NCBI RefSeq assembly: GCF_000013365.1
Contig: NC_007778.1
Span: forward strand, 310,001 to 374,000
Direction: 5' to 3'
Source: Rhodopseudomonas palustris HaA2
GTDB lineage: Bacteria > Pseudomonadota > Alphaproteobacteria > Rhizobiales > Xanthobacteraceae
Length of the DNA stretch: 64,000 bases
In this document: positions 25,739 through 34,986 of the stretch, piece by piece
How the letters are laid out: each line of letters starts with the position of its first letter
Numbering within the stretch: position 1 is the stretch's first letter
Made by a program: the position numbers and the translations under genes
The notes under the pieces: generated by a model
The model's input: the letters and a program-made list of their open reading frames with translations, nothing else
The model's database searches: none
What the model was told of the DNA's origin: nothing

Positions 25739-26012
25739 TAGCATGCCCAGTAAATGGCGCGCGACGTTTCGTTTTCAACCGGAACCCGCCGCGAAGGGGT
25801 ACGCTGTCTCGGGACTTCGGCGATGGCGCCGGCGAGTTTTCGGCCGGCCGCCGCCGGCGGGCGGAACATCGCGATCGGCTCGGACGAGGGCGTTTTTGGC
25901 ACCCCCCCTGCAAAAGGGGCGGATTCAACCCGCCGAGGGCTGTTGCATTCGCGTGCGGCATTTGGCATAGGACTGCGCACGGCCGCGGCGCAAGCTTCGG
26001 CGTTTCTCGGAT

Positions 26013-26087
26013 GCGGGTGTAGCTCAGGGGTAGAGCACAACCTTGCCAAGGTTGGGGTCGAGGGTTCGAATCCCTTCGCCCGCTCCA
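26013..26087 (+). tRNA. tRNA-Gly (anticodon GCC)
   Basis: 75 bases. Acceptor GCGGGTG pairs with CGCCCGC (one G-T pair), anticodon arm CAACC-TTGCCAA-GGTTG, T arm GAGGG-TTCGAAT-CCCTT, and CCA is encoded. It marks the boundary between the conserved block on its left and the accessory-looking region on its right. Confidence 0.97.
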
Positions 26088-26337
26088 GAAAATCTCCGGA
26101 CCGACGTTCGGACTGCTGCTTGGATTGCAGTGCCTGTCAGGCCCTACGGGACCTTGGGCGCCCTGCTTCCCTCACAACGTCATTCCAAGCCCTGGTCGCG
26201 TCGACGGCATTGCGTCGCCGTTCCGGTCGCAGACCTCTGAGTCGCGTTTGTCTGTACGGCCGCTCCGCGCATCGGCTCGGGCTTCCATCGCGACCCCGCG
26301 CGCGACCCAACCGCCACTCAAACCCGCCCTCCAAACA

Positions 26338-26364
26338 AAAAGCCCGCGGCGAGCGCGGGCTTTT
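26338..26364. terminator. Bidirectional terminator
   Basis: Stem AAAAGCCCGCG/CGCGGGCTTTT with a 5-base loop, T run on both strands. Serves the HAMP-domain gene (minus) and possibly readthrough from tRNA-Gly (plus). The rest of 26088-26432 shows no gene. Confidence 0.85.
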
Positions 26365-26432
26365 GAACTTGATCGAGGCAGGTCACCACCCGCGCCCCCT
26401 CCGGCCGAAGGAGGCGCGCGAGGCGAGTCGCG

Positions 26433-27215
26433 TCAGGCGCGCTTGGGGACGCCGAGGCCGTTATGCACCCATTCGCTCCACGATCGCGACAACGTCTCGC
26501 TGATGGTCTTGCCGTCGGTGAACAGCATCTCGCGGGCATTGCGGGCGGCGGATCTCAGATCGCCCCACATCTCCTTGAGATTCTCCAGAATCGAATTGGC
26601 GCCGCCGACCACCCGCTGGGTCTTGAGCTTGGCGAGTTCGATCAGCGATTCCTGGATCTTGGCGATCGAGCGCGCGATCCGGCCGATTTCGTCGGAGCGG
26701 CTGAGCGCATGAATGCGGATGTTGGTCTCGCCGCTGGCGAGCTTCTCGACGTCCTTCTCGAGTTCGCCGAGCGGAGCCAGCAGGCCGCGGGAGATCCGGG
26801 TGCCGATCAGGCCGACCACGGCGAACACCACGATCCCGGCGAGCAGCAGCATGGTGTTGGCGGCGCTCATCGCGTAGTTCGCAGCCGGCGCGGTGACGGT
26901 CTCGGCAGCCTGGACCACGAGGCCCTGGCCCTCATAGGACGCAGGCATCACCACCGCCCCGGAATCCTGCTGCATCACCAGCATCCCGACGATGCTGCCA
27001 TCCGCCGCCCGGACCGGCGACAACGTCGCCCCTCCATGTCCGATCAGGCGGTCCAGCGAGGCCACGCTGGCCTGCTGCTTGGCCTGGTCGGTCGTGACCT
27101 TGTGCAGCACCAGCTGACTGACGCCGCCGATGGCGAGCGCGACAACGAAGGTAATTCCCAGCACCAGAATCGAGATCTTTTGCGCGAGGTTCCGGTTTGA
27201 AAGGTCGAAATGCAT
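26433..27215 (-). CDS. HAMP-domain membrane protein lacking an output domain
   Basis: 260 aa from the ATG at 27215, preceded by GGAG at good spacing. Two transmembrane helices (about 15-38 and 118-141) enclose a small periplasmic domain of about 80 residues; a HAMP domain follows (about 142-195) with the SRSDEIGRIARSI stretch. The last 65 residues are helical. Chemoreceptors and kinases continue after HAMP with a signalling or catalytic domain; none is present and the frame is clean, so it is a natural short form or an old truncation. Partner unknown. Confidence 0.8.
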   Translation of the reverse strand: MHFDLSNRNLAQKISILVLGITFVVALAIGGVSQLVLHKVTTDQAKQQASVASLDRLIGHGGATLSPVRAADGSIVGMLVMQQDSGAVVMPASYEGQGLVVQAAETVTAPAANYAMSAANTMLLLAGIVVFAVVGLIGTRISRGLLAPLGELEKDVEKLASGETNIRIHALSRSDEIGRIARSIAKIQESLIELAKLKTQRVVGGANSILENLKEMWGDLRSAARNAREMLFTDGKTISETLSRSWSEWVHNGLGVPKRA

Positions 27216-28082
27216 GGTTCTTCTCCAGCTTTCTTCAATTAGGGGCGGCTTGCCCCCTAAGGTGAACAGCGTGATCAACGCTTTACTCATTAAGGTTAAC
27301 GAAACCTCAAGTTTCGGCGAAATCGGTCAGTCCGGTTCACGCCAGAAAAGCCCTCACGCTGGAACGGTGAACGAGCGCTGGTAACCAGACACTCGTTCTT
27401 CAGAATCGCGAATCACCTGTGAGTCAAAAACCAGTCTAACGCTTTGATTAAACTTGGTAGTTGCTCAGCCTAGATAGACTCGTCGATTCAGTTTTGCGCT
27501 GATTCGCACAACTGTAAATATACGTAGCCGATACGCGGATCGATTGATTCAAAACAAAGACGCAAGCGGGCTTCAGTCTTTGCCAACTAACTGCCGGAGG
27601 ATACCTTCCGCGCAGCTGCGCGCCAATGGTTAGTCCACCCTCGTTCGGCGCTGATGGTCCCCGACACTCCGCAGGATGCCCGCTCACGAGAATCGCGGAC
27701 CCCAGCCTGATCAAACAGATACCACGAATCGAGATTCGCCGGAACAGCCAAGAGGTGATGGCCCGCGGCCCCAGTCAGGACATCGGGCGGTCGGCGGCGC
27801 GCGAAGCGAGCGGTATCTAAGTCCTGCCTGGTCGATGGGCTGCCTCGACGAGCCTCGCGACGCTATGCCGCTGCGTCCGTATGCCGAGCCGGGCGTCGCA
27901 GCCGACCCGATGACGATCGCGGCGCCATTTTGATCCAGAGCAAAGACGCCTTGTCGATTCCGAGGCTCCCTTCGCGACGCGGCAACGGCGCTGCCGGTTT
28001 TATTCCGAGCTCGTGACCGCACGAGGAAACCCCGATCTGCTCCCTCGGCAGTCTCGCTGGGTCACGACAGTGCCAATTCCCG
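27216..28082. other. 867-base intergenic region, A+T-richer at 27290-27560
   Basis: No convincing gene. The stretch 27290-27560 is visibly richer in A and T than the surrounding DNA and has stops in all frames. Small frames at 27626-27820 and 27448-27714 have no family resemblance and no ribosome site. It must hold the promoter of the HAMP-domain gene and may mark an acquired segment. Confidence 0.5.
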
Positions 28083-28922
28083 ATGGTCCGAGGGCAACCA
28101 GATCGAGTGCGTGCCGTGCATCCAGAAAGCGCCGTGCATCCAGAAAGCATCGTCTCGACGGTCATCCCGCATCTCCTCGTGAAGCACGCCGCCGCACCCG
28201 CGCGGCTCCGTGCCGCCAAAGACCCCGCCGACGCTCGCGCCGATGAATTGGCCCGGCTGCTGATTGCGCCCAACCTCGACGATGCCTTCGACCTGATCGA
28301 CCATTCGCTGACCCGCGCGGCCTCGCCGACCGCGTTGTTCACCGGACTGTTCGAGTCGACCGCGCGCAAGCTCGGCGATCTGTGGAGCGAGGATGCGTGC
28401 AGCGAATTCGAGGTCGCGATCGGCCTGTGCCATCTGCAGACCGCGATGCGCCGCATCAGCTTCGATCTGCTGTCGGCGCCGCTGACGCGCTCGCAGCCGC
28501 GCACGGTGCTGGTGATTACGCAGCCCGGCGAGCCGCATTCGTTTTGCGCGGCGTTGCATTCCGAATTGCTGCACCAGGCCGGCTGGAACACGGTCGGCGA
28601 ATTTCCCGACAGCGAAAAGGCGCTCACCGATTTGGTCGCCAATGGCTGGTTCGATGCGGTCAACCTGTCGCTCAGCCCGTCGTTGCGCCGCGAGCACTGG
28701 CTGCCCCGCGTCGCCGAGACCATCCGCAAGATCCGCAAAGCCTCGCGCAATCCGGCGCTCGCCGTCGTCGCCAGCGGTCGCGTCTTTGCAGAACGCGCCG
28801 ATGCCTGCGCGCTGGTCGGCGCCGACGCCGCGACCGTCTCCTCCGTCCAGATCGAGCGCTGCCTGATGCGCTCGCTGCTCAACCGCACCGCCCGCCCGGC
28901 GGCGAACTTCGCCTGGATCTGA
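28083..28922 (+). CDS. B12-binding-domain-like protein with degenerate ligand motif
   Basis: 279 aa as drawn; the start is uncertain because the first 30 residues are low-quality and include a duplicated hexapeptide. Residues 40-135 are a helical module (LFESTARKLGDLWSEDACSEFEVAIG) like the cap domain of methionine synthase and of the PpaA/AerR and MerR-B12 regulators. Residues 140-270 are a Rossmann-like cobalamin-binding domain: TVLVITQPGEPHSF aligns with GExHxxG, keeping His (about 152) but with Phe for the last Gly. No DNA-binding domain is seen. It may sense cobalamin, haem or nothing at all. Confidence 0.65.
   Translation: MVRGQPDRVRAVHPESAVHPESIVSTVIPHLLVKHAAAPARLRAAKDPADARADELARLLIAPNLDDAFDLIDHSLTRAASPTALFTGLFESTARKLGDLWSEDACSEFEVAIGLCHLQTAMRRISFDLLSAPLTRSQPRTVLVITQPGEPHSFCAALHSELLHQAGWNTVGEFPDSEKALTDLVANGWFDAVNLSLSPSLRREHWLPRVAETIRKIRKASRNPALAVVASGRVFAERADACALVGADAATVSSVQIERCLMRSLLNRTARPAANFAWI
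28113..28148. repeat. Two tandem copies of an 18-base unit
   Basis: GCCGTGCATCCAGAAAGC occurs twice back to back, encoding AVHPES-AVHPES near the N-terminus of the B12-domain gene frame. It may lie upstream of the true start. Confidence 0.8.
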
Positions 28923-29145
28923 ATCCCGAACTTCCCGTTGATGCCCTGCGCCGTGACCATCCGCCGCGCCGCCGGCGATCTCGTGTCGTGCGCTAAGCGC
29001 CAATGCGCTTCGGCGGGCGCGCAGACGTCCGATGGTCTCGGATTTTGCAGCACATCGCCGTATTGCTATCTCGCGCGAAGCGGCGCTGCCCACCATAGTC
29101 CTCAATTGAGGTCTATGGCATTCGCGAGCCACTGAGGGGGCAGTC

Positions 29146-30231
29146 ATGCAGTCCGAAGGCAAGTCCTATCCGTTCGATCATCTGCCGGCGATCGATTACG
29201 ACGCCCATCCGGCCTATGGCCGCGTGATGTCGATGCCGATGCTCGGCGCAAGGCTGAAGGCGATCAGCTATTTCAGCTATGGGTTCCTGCTGGCCTCGGC
29301 GCAGCGCCTGATCGACATCGAGCACCTGCCGCGCCCGGCCGAGGCTGGAAAAACCTTCGTCGCGGTGCTGCGCAACCTGCCGACCACGCTGCGCCAGATC
29401 CTGCTGCAACGACTGGCGCGCGTCACCGCCGGCCAGGCCTATGCGCCGAAGACCGAGCGCGGCACCGCCGTGTTCGTGCCGCTGCAGGGCGACGGCTTCG
29501 CCGTCACCCGCCTCGGCGCCGATGCGATCGCGCAGATCCGCACCCAGCTCGCCCCGCAACTGACGACGCTGGAGCAGCGCGCCACTCCGGCCGGCGATCC
29601 CGCGAGCAGCCGGATGGCGATCGATCCGGCAGTGGCGCCTGATCTCTATCGCTGGTTCAATCAGACCGCGGCCGATCTCGGCCTGACCGAGGCCGCGAGC
29701 GCCTATCTCAAGCGCCCGGTCGGGGTCGGCGCCATCGTGGCGGAGGTCGTCGACGCGCCGGCCGCGCCGGCCACCAGCCCGTTCGCCGATGTCGGCGTCG
29801 ATACCTCGCCGTGCGACGGCTTCAAGGTCGACCCCGGCACCAATGTGCTGAAGCTGGTGATCTATCTCGGCGATGTCGGCGCCGGCAACGGCCCGCTGAC
29901 CTATGTGGCCGGCAGCAACCGCGCCGCGACGCGGTTCTGGGACGGGCTGATCCGCCGCGCCAACGACCTCGCCGGCCTGTCCTCGACGCTGCAGACCTGG
30001 CGCGAGACCTTCTATGCGCTGCCCGCCGGATTGCAGCGCAAGGCGGCGTTCGGCGCCGACCTGGTCGCCGACAGCAATTTCGCCGCGGCGATCGAGGCCA
30101 ACCAGGTCGCCGTGACCAGCCGCGACGGCAACGCCGTGCTGTACGATCCGGCCGGCATCCACCGCGACGCTGCCTTGACGCAGGGCCGTCGCACCGCAGT
30201 GATCGTCACCTTCACCGAACTGCCGCGCTGA
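29146..30231 (+). CDS. Phytanoyl-CoA dioxygenase-like (PhyH fold) protein
   Basis: 361 aa, soluble. The C-terminal half resembles PhyH-type Fe(II)/2-oxoglutarate oxygenases: VLKLVIYLGDVGAGNGPLTY is the typical 'L-x-D-x-x-x-x-x-G-P-L' strand, and AVLYDPAGIHRD...RTAVIVTF matches the distal His strand (His about 339) with the downstream Arg. The proximal HxD is replaced by PCD (Asp about 224), so iron binding is doubtful. The N-terminal 200 residues are not recognised. Converges with the RuBisCO-like gene, 22 bases between stops. Start ATG has GAGGGGG about 7 bases upstream. Confidence 0.6.
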   Translation: MQSEGKSYPFDHLPAIDYDAHPAYGRVMSMPMLGARLKAISYFSYGFLLASAQRLIDIEHLPRPAEAGKTFVAVLRNLPTTLRQILLQRLARVTAGQAYAPKTERGTAVFVPLQGDGFAVTRLGADAIAQIRTQLAPQLTTLEQRATPAGDPASSRMAIDPAVAPDLYRWFNQTAADLGLTEAASAYLKRPVGVGAIVAEVVDAPAAPATSPFADVGVDTSPCDGFKVDPGTNVLKLVIYLGDVGAGNGPLTYVAGSNRAATRFWDGLIRRANDLAGLSSTLQTWRETFYALPAGLQRKAAFGADLVADSNFAAAIEANQVAVTSRDGNAVLYDPAGIHRDAALTQGRRTAVIVTFTELPR

Positions 30232-30253
30232 GCGCGGCGAGACCGCAGCGGAC

Positions 30254-31549
30254 TCAGCGATCGCCGAACGCCTGCAACGCCGCCGCGAGTTCCGGATGAC
30301 TCGCGGCATGCTCGCCGACCGGAATCCCGGCGGCGATTGCGTCCCACGCCTGTCGGAGACTGGCGGCGCCCGCCGCCGGTCCCATCGGGTGGCCGAACAC
30401 GCCGCGGCCTGGCACGAAGCCGAAATCGACGCTGCCGACCTTGCGATACACCCGCTCCAGCGTCGCGGCGGAATCGCTGCCGCCCGGCACCGGCAGGCAC
30501 GGTTTGATCGGCCCCATCGGTTCGAGGCAGGCGCGCACGCACTCCAGCACCTCGTGCTCCGGCGTCATCATCCGCGGCCCGAAGCCCGGCATGATCACCA
30601 CGTCGAAACCGGCCAGCCGCTGCAGCCGCGTCATCACCCGCGAATGGATTCCGTAAGTGGCGAGCCGGCTGAACGCGGCGATGAACGGGAAATGCGCGAT
30701 CAGCGGCACCGTGGCATGCCGGCGCAGCATCCGCACCGCCGACAGACCCACCGGCATCGCGTTGATCAGCAGCGCGCCGGCGCCGTTTGCCACCGCGACA
30801 TCGTGCAGCTCGATCAGCCGGTCCACTTCGTCGGTGATATTGGCGAGGTAGATTTTCGGCACCCCGGTCTCGGCCGCGGCCTTCCGGCAGGCGTCGCCGA
30901 GCAGCGCCGCGCGCTCGGCGAGCGGGCACCAGTCGACATCCGCCAGCATCTCGTCGTCCTTGGCGATATCGAGGCCGCCGCGCCAGCTCTGGTAACCGAG
31001 TTCGGCGAACGGCGCCGCCGGCAGCCCGATATTCGGCTTGATCACGCCGAAGAAGATCGGCCGGTCGAACGCCTGCAGCCGCTCGCGCAGGCCGGCGATG
31101 CCGAAGCGCGGGCCTTCGAACGCCGCGAGGTAGCTGTCCGGAAACCGGATGTCCTGCAGCCGGATCAGCGGGATGCCGGGCGAGAAGAACACCCCCTCGC
31201 CGCACACCGCCGACAGCAGATTCGGAATCTTCGGACCGAAATTGCGGTGGGGATGCGCGATCGTGACGCGGCAGGCGTGGACAGGCCCGCGCACCGCGCA
31301 TTCGACCGCCGTGGAGAAGCCCTGCCGCGCCTCGGCGTGAAGCTCCAGCACCTTCGCGGCGAAGCGCGGCCGGAAATCCTCGTCGATTCCGACCCGCCGC
31401 CATTGCGCGGTGGATTGCTCGCTGCACAGATGCGCCGCCGCCTCGCGCGGATCGCCGGCGCATTCGAAATCGAAATCGAGCTCGATGTAGTCGTCGGGGT
31501 TCAGCTCCGCGCGCGTCGCGTAGAAGCCCGCAATATCGTCCGGCGTCAT
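30254..31549 (-). CDS. RuBisCO-like protein (form IV)
   Basis: 431 aa from the ATG at 31549 ([13 protein letters not shown]). The large-subunit barrel is complete: [10 protein letters not shown] on strand 1, the metal-lysine loop [10 protein letters not shown] (Lys about 197, Asp 199, Glu 200), a conserved His in GIHSRV, and [14 protein letters not shown] near the end. In CO2-fixing RuBisCO the first loop reads KPK; here the second Lys is Asn (about 173), and the SGG phosphate loop is PGG. These changes rule out carboxylation and place it among RuBisCO-like proteins, which act as enolases or isomerases in sulfur metabolism where studied. Which subgroup cannot be settled here. Confidence 0.93.
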   Translation of the reverse strand: MTPDDIAGFYATRAELNPDDYIELDFDFECAGDPREAAAHLCSEQSTAQWRRVGIDEDFRPRFAAKVLELHAEARQGFSTAVECAVRGPVHACRVTIAHPHRNFGPKIPNLLSAVCGEGVFFSPGIPLIRLQDIRFPDSYLAAFEGPRFGIAGLRERLQAFDRPIFFGVIKPNIGLPAAPFAELGYQSWRGGLDIAKDDEMLADVDWCPLAERAALLGDACRKAAAETGVPKIYLANITDEVDRLIELHDVAVANGAGALLINAMPVGLSAVRMLRRHATVPLIAHFPFIAAFSRLATYGIHSRVMTRLQRLAGFDVVIMPGFGPRMMTPEHEVLECVRACLEPMGPIKPCLPVPGGSDSAATLERVYRKVGSVDFGFVPGRGVFGHPMGPAAGAASLRQAWDAIAAGIPVGEHAASHPELAAALQAFGDR

Positions 31550-31573
31550 GGGGTCGTCCGCTCCAGATACCAA

Positions 31574-31604
31574 GCCGTCATACGCGGGCTCGACCCGCGG
31601 TTCC
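31574..31604. repeat. Decayed family A repeat fragment
   Basis: CCGTCATACGCGGGCTCGACCCGCGG resembles one half of the family A element with CTCGACC for CTTGACC. Lies between the RuBisCO-like and YjbQ genes. Confidence 0.55.
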
Positions 31605-31648
31605 ATCGCAAAGAGCCCCATCCTTTGGAGGCATAGGCCTGCAGCGGT

Positions 31649-32077
31649 CTAACCCTGCCCGATGATCTGCAATTCGACGCCGCGGCGCTCGCGCGGGCCG
31701 TCGAGCTCGATGAAGAAGATCGATTGCCATTCGCCCAGCACCAGCGCGCCGGCGGCAAGCGGGATCGTCTCCGATGAATTCATGAACAGCCCGATCAGAT
31801 GCGAATGCGCGTTGTCGCGGCCGTCGATCGGGGCGAGGTTGTGCAGATAGTCGCCGTCGCGCGGCGCGACGCGCTTCAGAAACGTCAGCATGTCGCGCTC
31901 GAGCTTCTCCTCGCGCTCGTTGACGTTGATCCGCGCCGTGGTGTGCAGGCAGCTCACGGTGACGAGGCCGTCTTTCAGCCCGCTGCCGGCGACGAAGCCG
32001 CGGACCTGCTCGGTGATGTCGATGATCTGGATCGGCGCCGTGGTGGCGAGTTCGATCCTGTGTCTGACGATGTTCAT
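31649..32077 (-). CDS. YjbQ family protein (secondary thiamine-phosphate synthase family)
   Basis: 142 aa from MNIVRHRIELAT. The family pattern LVTVSCLHTTARINVNE, HNLAPIDGRDNAHSHLIG and LGEWQSIFFIELDGPRERR is fully present, including the conserved His and Glu residues of the trimeric YjbQ/UPF0047 fold. E. coli YjbQ has weak thiamine-phosphate synthase activity; the true role is open. It is 99 bases upstream of the RuBisCO-like gene and on the same strand, so they may be co-transcribed. Confidence 0.9.
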   Translation of the reverse strand: MNIVRHRIELATTAPIQIIDITEQVRGFVAGSGLKDGLVTVSCLHTTARINVNEREEKLERDMLTFLKRVAPRDGDYLHNLAPIDGRDNAHSHLIGLFMNSSETIPLAAGALVLGEWQSIFFIELDGPRERRGVELQIIGQG

Positions 32078-32343
32078 CGCGGCATCCGGCGTTCGAAGTC
32101 GGGCGAGGTCGCCCGCGTGTGGAACGCGCAATGTAGGCGCACCGCCCGAATCGACGCAAACGCCGGGCCCACATGTTGGCCGAAGGAATGATGCGCGCGA
32201 GCGCCGGTCGCTTGACAGCGCCGCCGGGCTTGGCGATTGGACACCTCCGGCACGAATGTTTCTGTCCTTGTCTGCGGGAACCGCCCGGCTCGGATCTGCC
32301 GGGTTCGATTGCTTTTGCGAACCAGGGGCCGAACAGCACCAGG

Positions 32344-34326
32344 ATGAGGCCGACCTACCGCAGCGATATCGACGGATTGCGCGCCATCGCCGTGTTGCTG
32401 GTGATCGCGTTTCATGCCTTCCCGCATTCCGTGCGCGGTGGCTTCGTCGGCGTCGACGTGTTCTTCGTGATCTCCGGCTTCCTGATCACCTCGATCATCT
32501 GCCAGGCCCGACGCAGCGGCGACTTCAGCTTCGCCGTCTTCTATGCCCGCCGCATCAACCGGATCTTCCCGGCGCTGGCATTGGTGCTGATCACTTGCGC
32601 GGTCGCCGGCTGGTTCCTGCTGTTCCCGGTCGACTACCGCGACGCCGGCAAGGCGATCGGCTTCGGCGCCGCGTTTCTCTCCAATCTCGCGCTGCTGCAC
32701 GGCGCCGGCTATTTCGAGACCTCCTCCGAACTCGATCCGCTGCTGCATCTGTGGTCGCTCGGCGTCGAGGAGCAGTTCTATCTGTTGTGGCCGCCGGTGA
32801 TCGTGCTGGCCTGGCGGTGGCCACGCGGCGCGCTGATCGCCGCGCTCACGATCCTGCTGGCGTCGTTCGCCGCCAACATCGCACTGACGCCCGTCAACCC
32901 GCTGGCGGCGTTCTATTTGCCGGTGACGCGGTTCTGGGAATTGATGACCGGCTGCGTGCTCGCCCTTGCGGCGAATGCGGGGCCCGGCCGCGACATCACC
33001 TCGATCGCGGCGCTCGGCGTTGTGCGGAGGCTGTTCGAACGCCACGCGGCGGCGATCCGTGCCGCCTGCGCCTGGTTGGGGCTGGGGCTGCTCGCCGCTG
33101 GCGCGGCGTTGATCAGCAACGATCGCGGCTTCCCCGGCTGGTGGGCGGTACTGCCGGTGCTCGGCGCAGCGTTGCTGATTTTCGCCGGACCTTCGCCCTG
33201 GGTGAGCCGGTATCTGCTCGGCAACCGCGCGATGGTCTATGTCGGGCTGATCAGCTATCCGCTGTATCTGTGGCACTGGCCGCTGCTCGCCGCGATCCGG
33301 ATCGTCCGGTTCGGTGAAGAGCCGCCGCTGCTGATGAAGGCGATCACGATCCTCGTCGCCTTCGCCCTGGCGCATCTCACCTGGCGATTCATCGAGCCGC
33401 CGTTCCGCGCGCGCCCGAGCCGCCGCAAGACCGCGGCGGCGTTCGCCGCCGTGGCGATCGCCGGCATCGCCGGAGCCGGCATCTATGCGGCCAGCGGATT
33501 TCCGTCACGCTTCGGGCCCGACCTGCAGGCGATCCTCGGGGACCTGAACGCCGAAGCAACCGTCGCTTTTCGCGCCGGCGCATGCTTCTTCGAAGGAAGC
33601 GCGCAGTTTCAGGAGCAATGCGACGACGCCACGCCCGCGGATGCGCCGCGGGTCGTGCTGTGGGGCGATTCCCACGCCGCGCAGCTGTATCCGGGCCTGC
33701 GCGAATGGCAGCGGGCTGATAACAGCTTCCGGATCTCGCAATATACGACGGCCGGCTGCCCGCCGATCCTCGGCCTGCCCGACCCGCCGTCGAAGGTCTG
33801 CGCCGCCAACAACGCCATGGCGCTCGAGCGGCTGCGGACCTTGAAGCCCGACACCGTGATCATGGTGGCGCGGCAGTGGCACGACTATCACGGCCCCGAT
33901 CGCGACCCGCAGGCCGTCGACGAGATGATCCGCGCGACGCTCGCCGAGGTCCGGGCCACCGGCGTCCGGCGCATCGTGGTGGTCGGGATGTTTCCGAACT
34001 GGCGCACGCCGCCGCGACGTATTCTCGCCGGGTACTACCGCGCACGGGCGGCGGGGGTGGCGACGGCCGGGGCGATTCCGGAGCGGGATCGCAGTCGCCA
34101 TCTCGACTCGTCGCGCGCCGAGGAGAACGAAGGACTGCGGAGGTTCTTCGAAGCCGCAGGCGTCGCGTTCGTCTCGCCGACGTCGACCTATTGTGATCGC
34201 GACGGTTGTCTGCTGGCGGTGCCGCGCAGCAACGGCACGCCGGTGGTGTACGACGGCAGCCACCTGACCGCCGCAAGCTCGATCTTCTTCGTCCGCGAAA
34301 CCGCGCGCCAACTGTTCGGACGCTGA
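32344..34326 (+). CDS. OafA-type O-acyltransferase with C-terminal SGNH domain
   Basis: 660 aa membrane acyltransferase. The N-terminal acyltransferase-3 domain starts SDIDGLRAIAVLLVIAFH (catalytic His) and contains LDPLLHLWSLGVEEQFYLLWP; about ten membrane helices run to residue 395. The periplasmic C-terminal SGNH hydrolase-like domain (about 430-660) has VLWGDSHAAQLYPGL and the D-x-x-H pair in YDGSHLTA. Such fusions O-acetylate or O-acylate surface polysaccharides. No sugar-pathway genes are adjacent; its convergent neighbour is the TetR gene, 10 bases away. Confidence 0.93.
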   Translation: MRPTYRSDIDGLRAIAVLLVIAFHAFPHSVRGGFVGVDVFFVISGFLITSIICQARRSGDFSFAVFYARRINRIFPALALVLITCAVAGWFLLFPVDYRDAGKAIGFGAAFLSNLALLHGAGYFETSSELDPLLHLWSLGVEEQFYLLWPPVIVLAWRWPRGALIAALTILLASFAANIALTPVNPLAAFYLPVTRFWELMTGCVLALAANAGPGRDITSIAALGVVRRLFERHAAAIRAACAWLGLGLLAAGAALISNDRGFPGWWAVLPVLGAALLIFAGPSPWVSRYLLGNRAMVYVGLISYPLYLWHWPLLAAIRIVRFGEEPPLLMKAITILVAFALAHLTWRFIEPPFRARPSRRKTAAAFAAVAIAGIAGAGIYAASGFPSRFGPDLQAILGDLNAEATVAFRAGACFFEGSAQFQEQCDDATPADAPRVVLWGDSHAAQLYPGLREWQRADNSFRISQYTTAGCPPILGLPDPPSKVCAANNAMALERLRTLKPDTVIMVARQWHDYHGPDRDPQAVDEMIRATLAEVRATGVRRIVVVGMFPNWRTPPRRILAGYYRARAAGVATAGAIPERDRSRHLDSSRAEENEGLRRFFEAAGVAFVSPTSTYCDRDGCLLAVPRSNGTPVVYDGSHLTAASSIFFVRETARQLFGR

Positions 34327-34336
34327 ACCTGCAGCC

Positions 34337-34939
34337 TCACGCCGGCAGGATCGCCGCGCAAGCGCGGCCGGCGACATCGGCGGCGCCGGCGTCGCGCGTC
34401 ACCAGCGCCATCACGATGGCGCCGTCGATCACCAGCCCGAGCGTATGCGCCACCTGCGCCGGCTCGGCGATCTCGGCCTCGGTGCACAGCGCGGTCAGCC
34501 GGTCGTGGACGATGGTCTTGTGGGCAATCGCCAGGCTGCGCATCCGGTCGTCAGCCTTGTCGGATTCGCCGACCGCATTGATGAACGGGCAGCCGTAAAA
34601 ATCGGGGCGGCTGAACCAGCCCTTCAGCGCCGGGCCGATCCGCGCCAGCCGCTCGCGCGCGCTGCCGCCCGGCCCATCGATCTCGTCGATGAACCAGGTG
34701 CGCCAGCTCTGCCCCTCGCGCTGCAGCACGGCTTCGACCAGCCCGTCCTTGGAGCCGAACAGCTTGTACAGGGTGGTCTTGGCGGTACCGGCGTTCTCGA
34801 TGATGGCGTCGACCCCGACCGAGTTGATGCCGTAGCGGCAGAACAGCACGCGGGCGCTTTCGATCAGCCGATCGCGCGGGGACATCCGCACATCGGGCGC
34901 CGGCGAATCGATCGTGGGATGGGGCGCTGCCTGGACCAT
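34337..34939 (-). CDS. TetR family transcriptional regulator
   Basis: 200 aa. The N-terminal helix-turn-helix (about residues 22-68) reads SARVLFCRYGINSVGVDAIIENAGTAKTTLYKLF in pieces typical of TetR. The C-terminal ligand domain is of the type with ...FYGCPFINAVGE. Divergent from the osmC-like gene with a 268-base gap that carries two GAAyGGTCTGT sequences, likely operators. Probably represses the downstream sulfur-related cluster (inference). Confidence 0.92.
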   Translation of the reverse strand: MVQAAPHPTIDSPAPDVRMSPRDRLIESARVLFCRYGINSVGVDAIIENAGTAKTTLYKLFGSKDGLVEAVLQREGQSWRTWFIDEIDGPGGSARERLARIGPALKGWFSRPDFYGCPFINAVGESDKADDRMRSLAIAHKTIVHDRLTALCTEAEIAEPAQVAHTLGLVIDGAIVMALVTRDAGAADVAGRACAAILPA

Positions 34940-34986
34940 TCAGACGCAAATACCCCCGCCTCTGCCAAACTGCAATCCGGGAAACC

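Noticed and set aside
27448-27820. Small open frames in the gap between the HAMP gene and the B12-domain gene
   Set aside because: No ribosome site, no hydrophobic or motif pattern, and composition differs from neighbouring genes.
30254-31549. Carbon-fixing RuBisCO large subunit
   Set aside because: The second catalytic Lys and the phosphate-loop Ser are replaced, and no small subunit or phosphoribulokinase is near.
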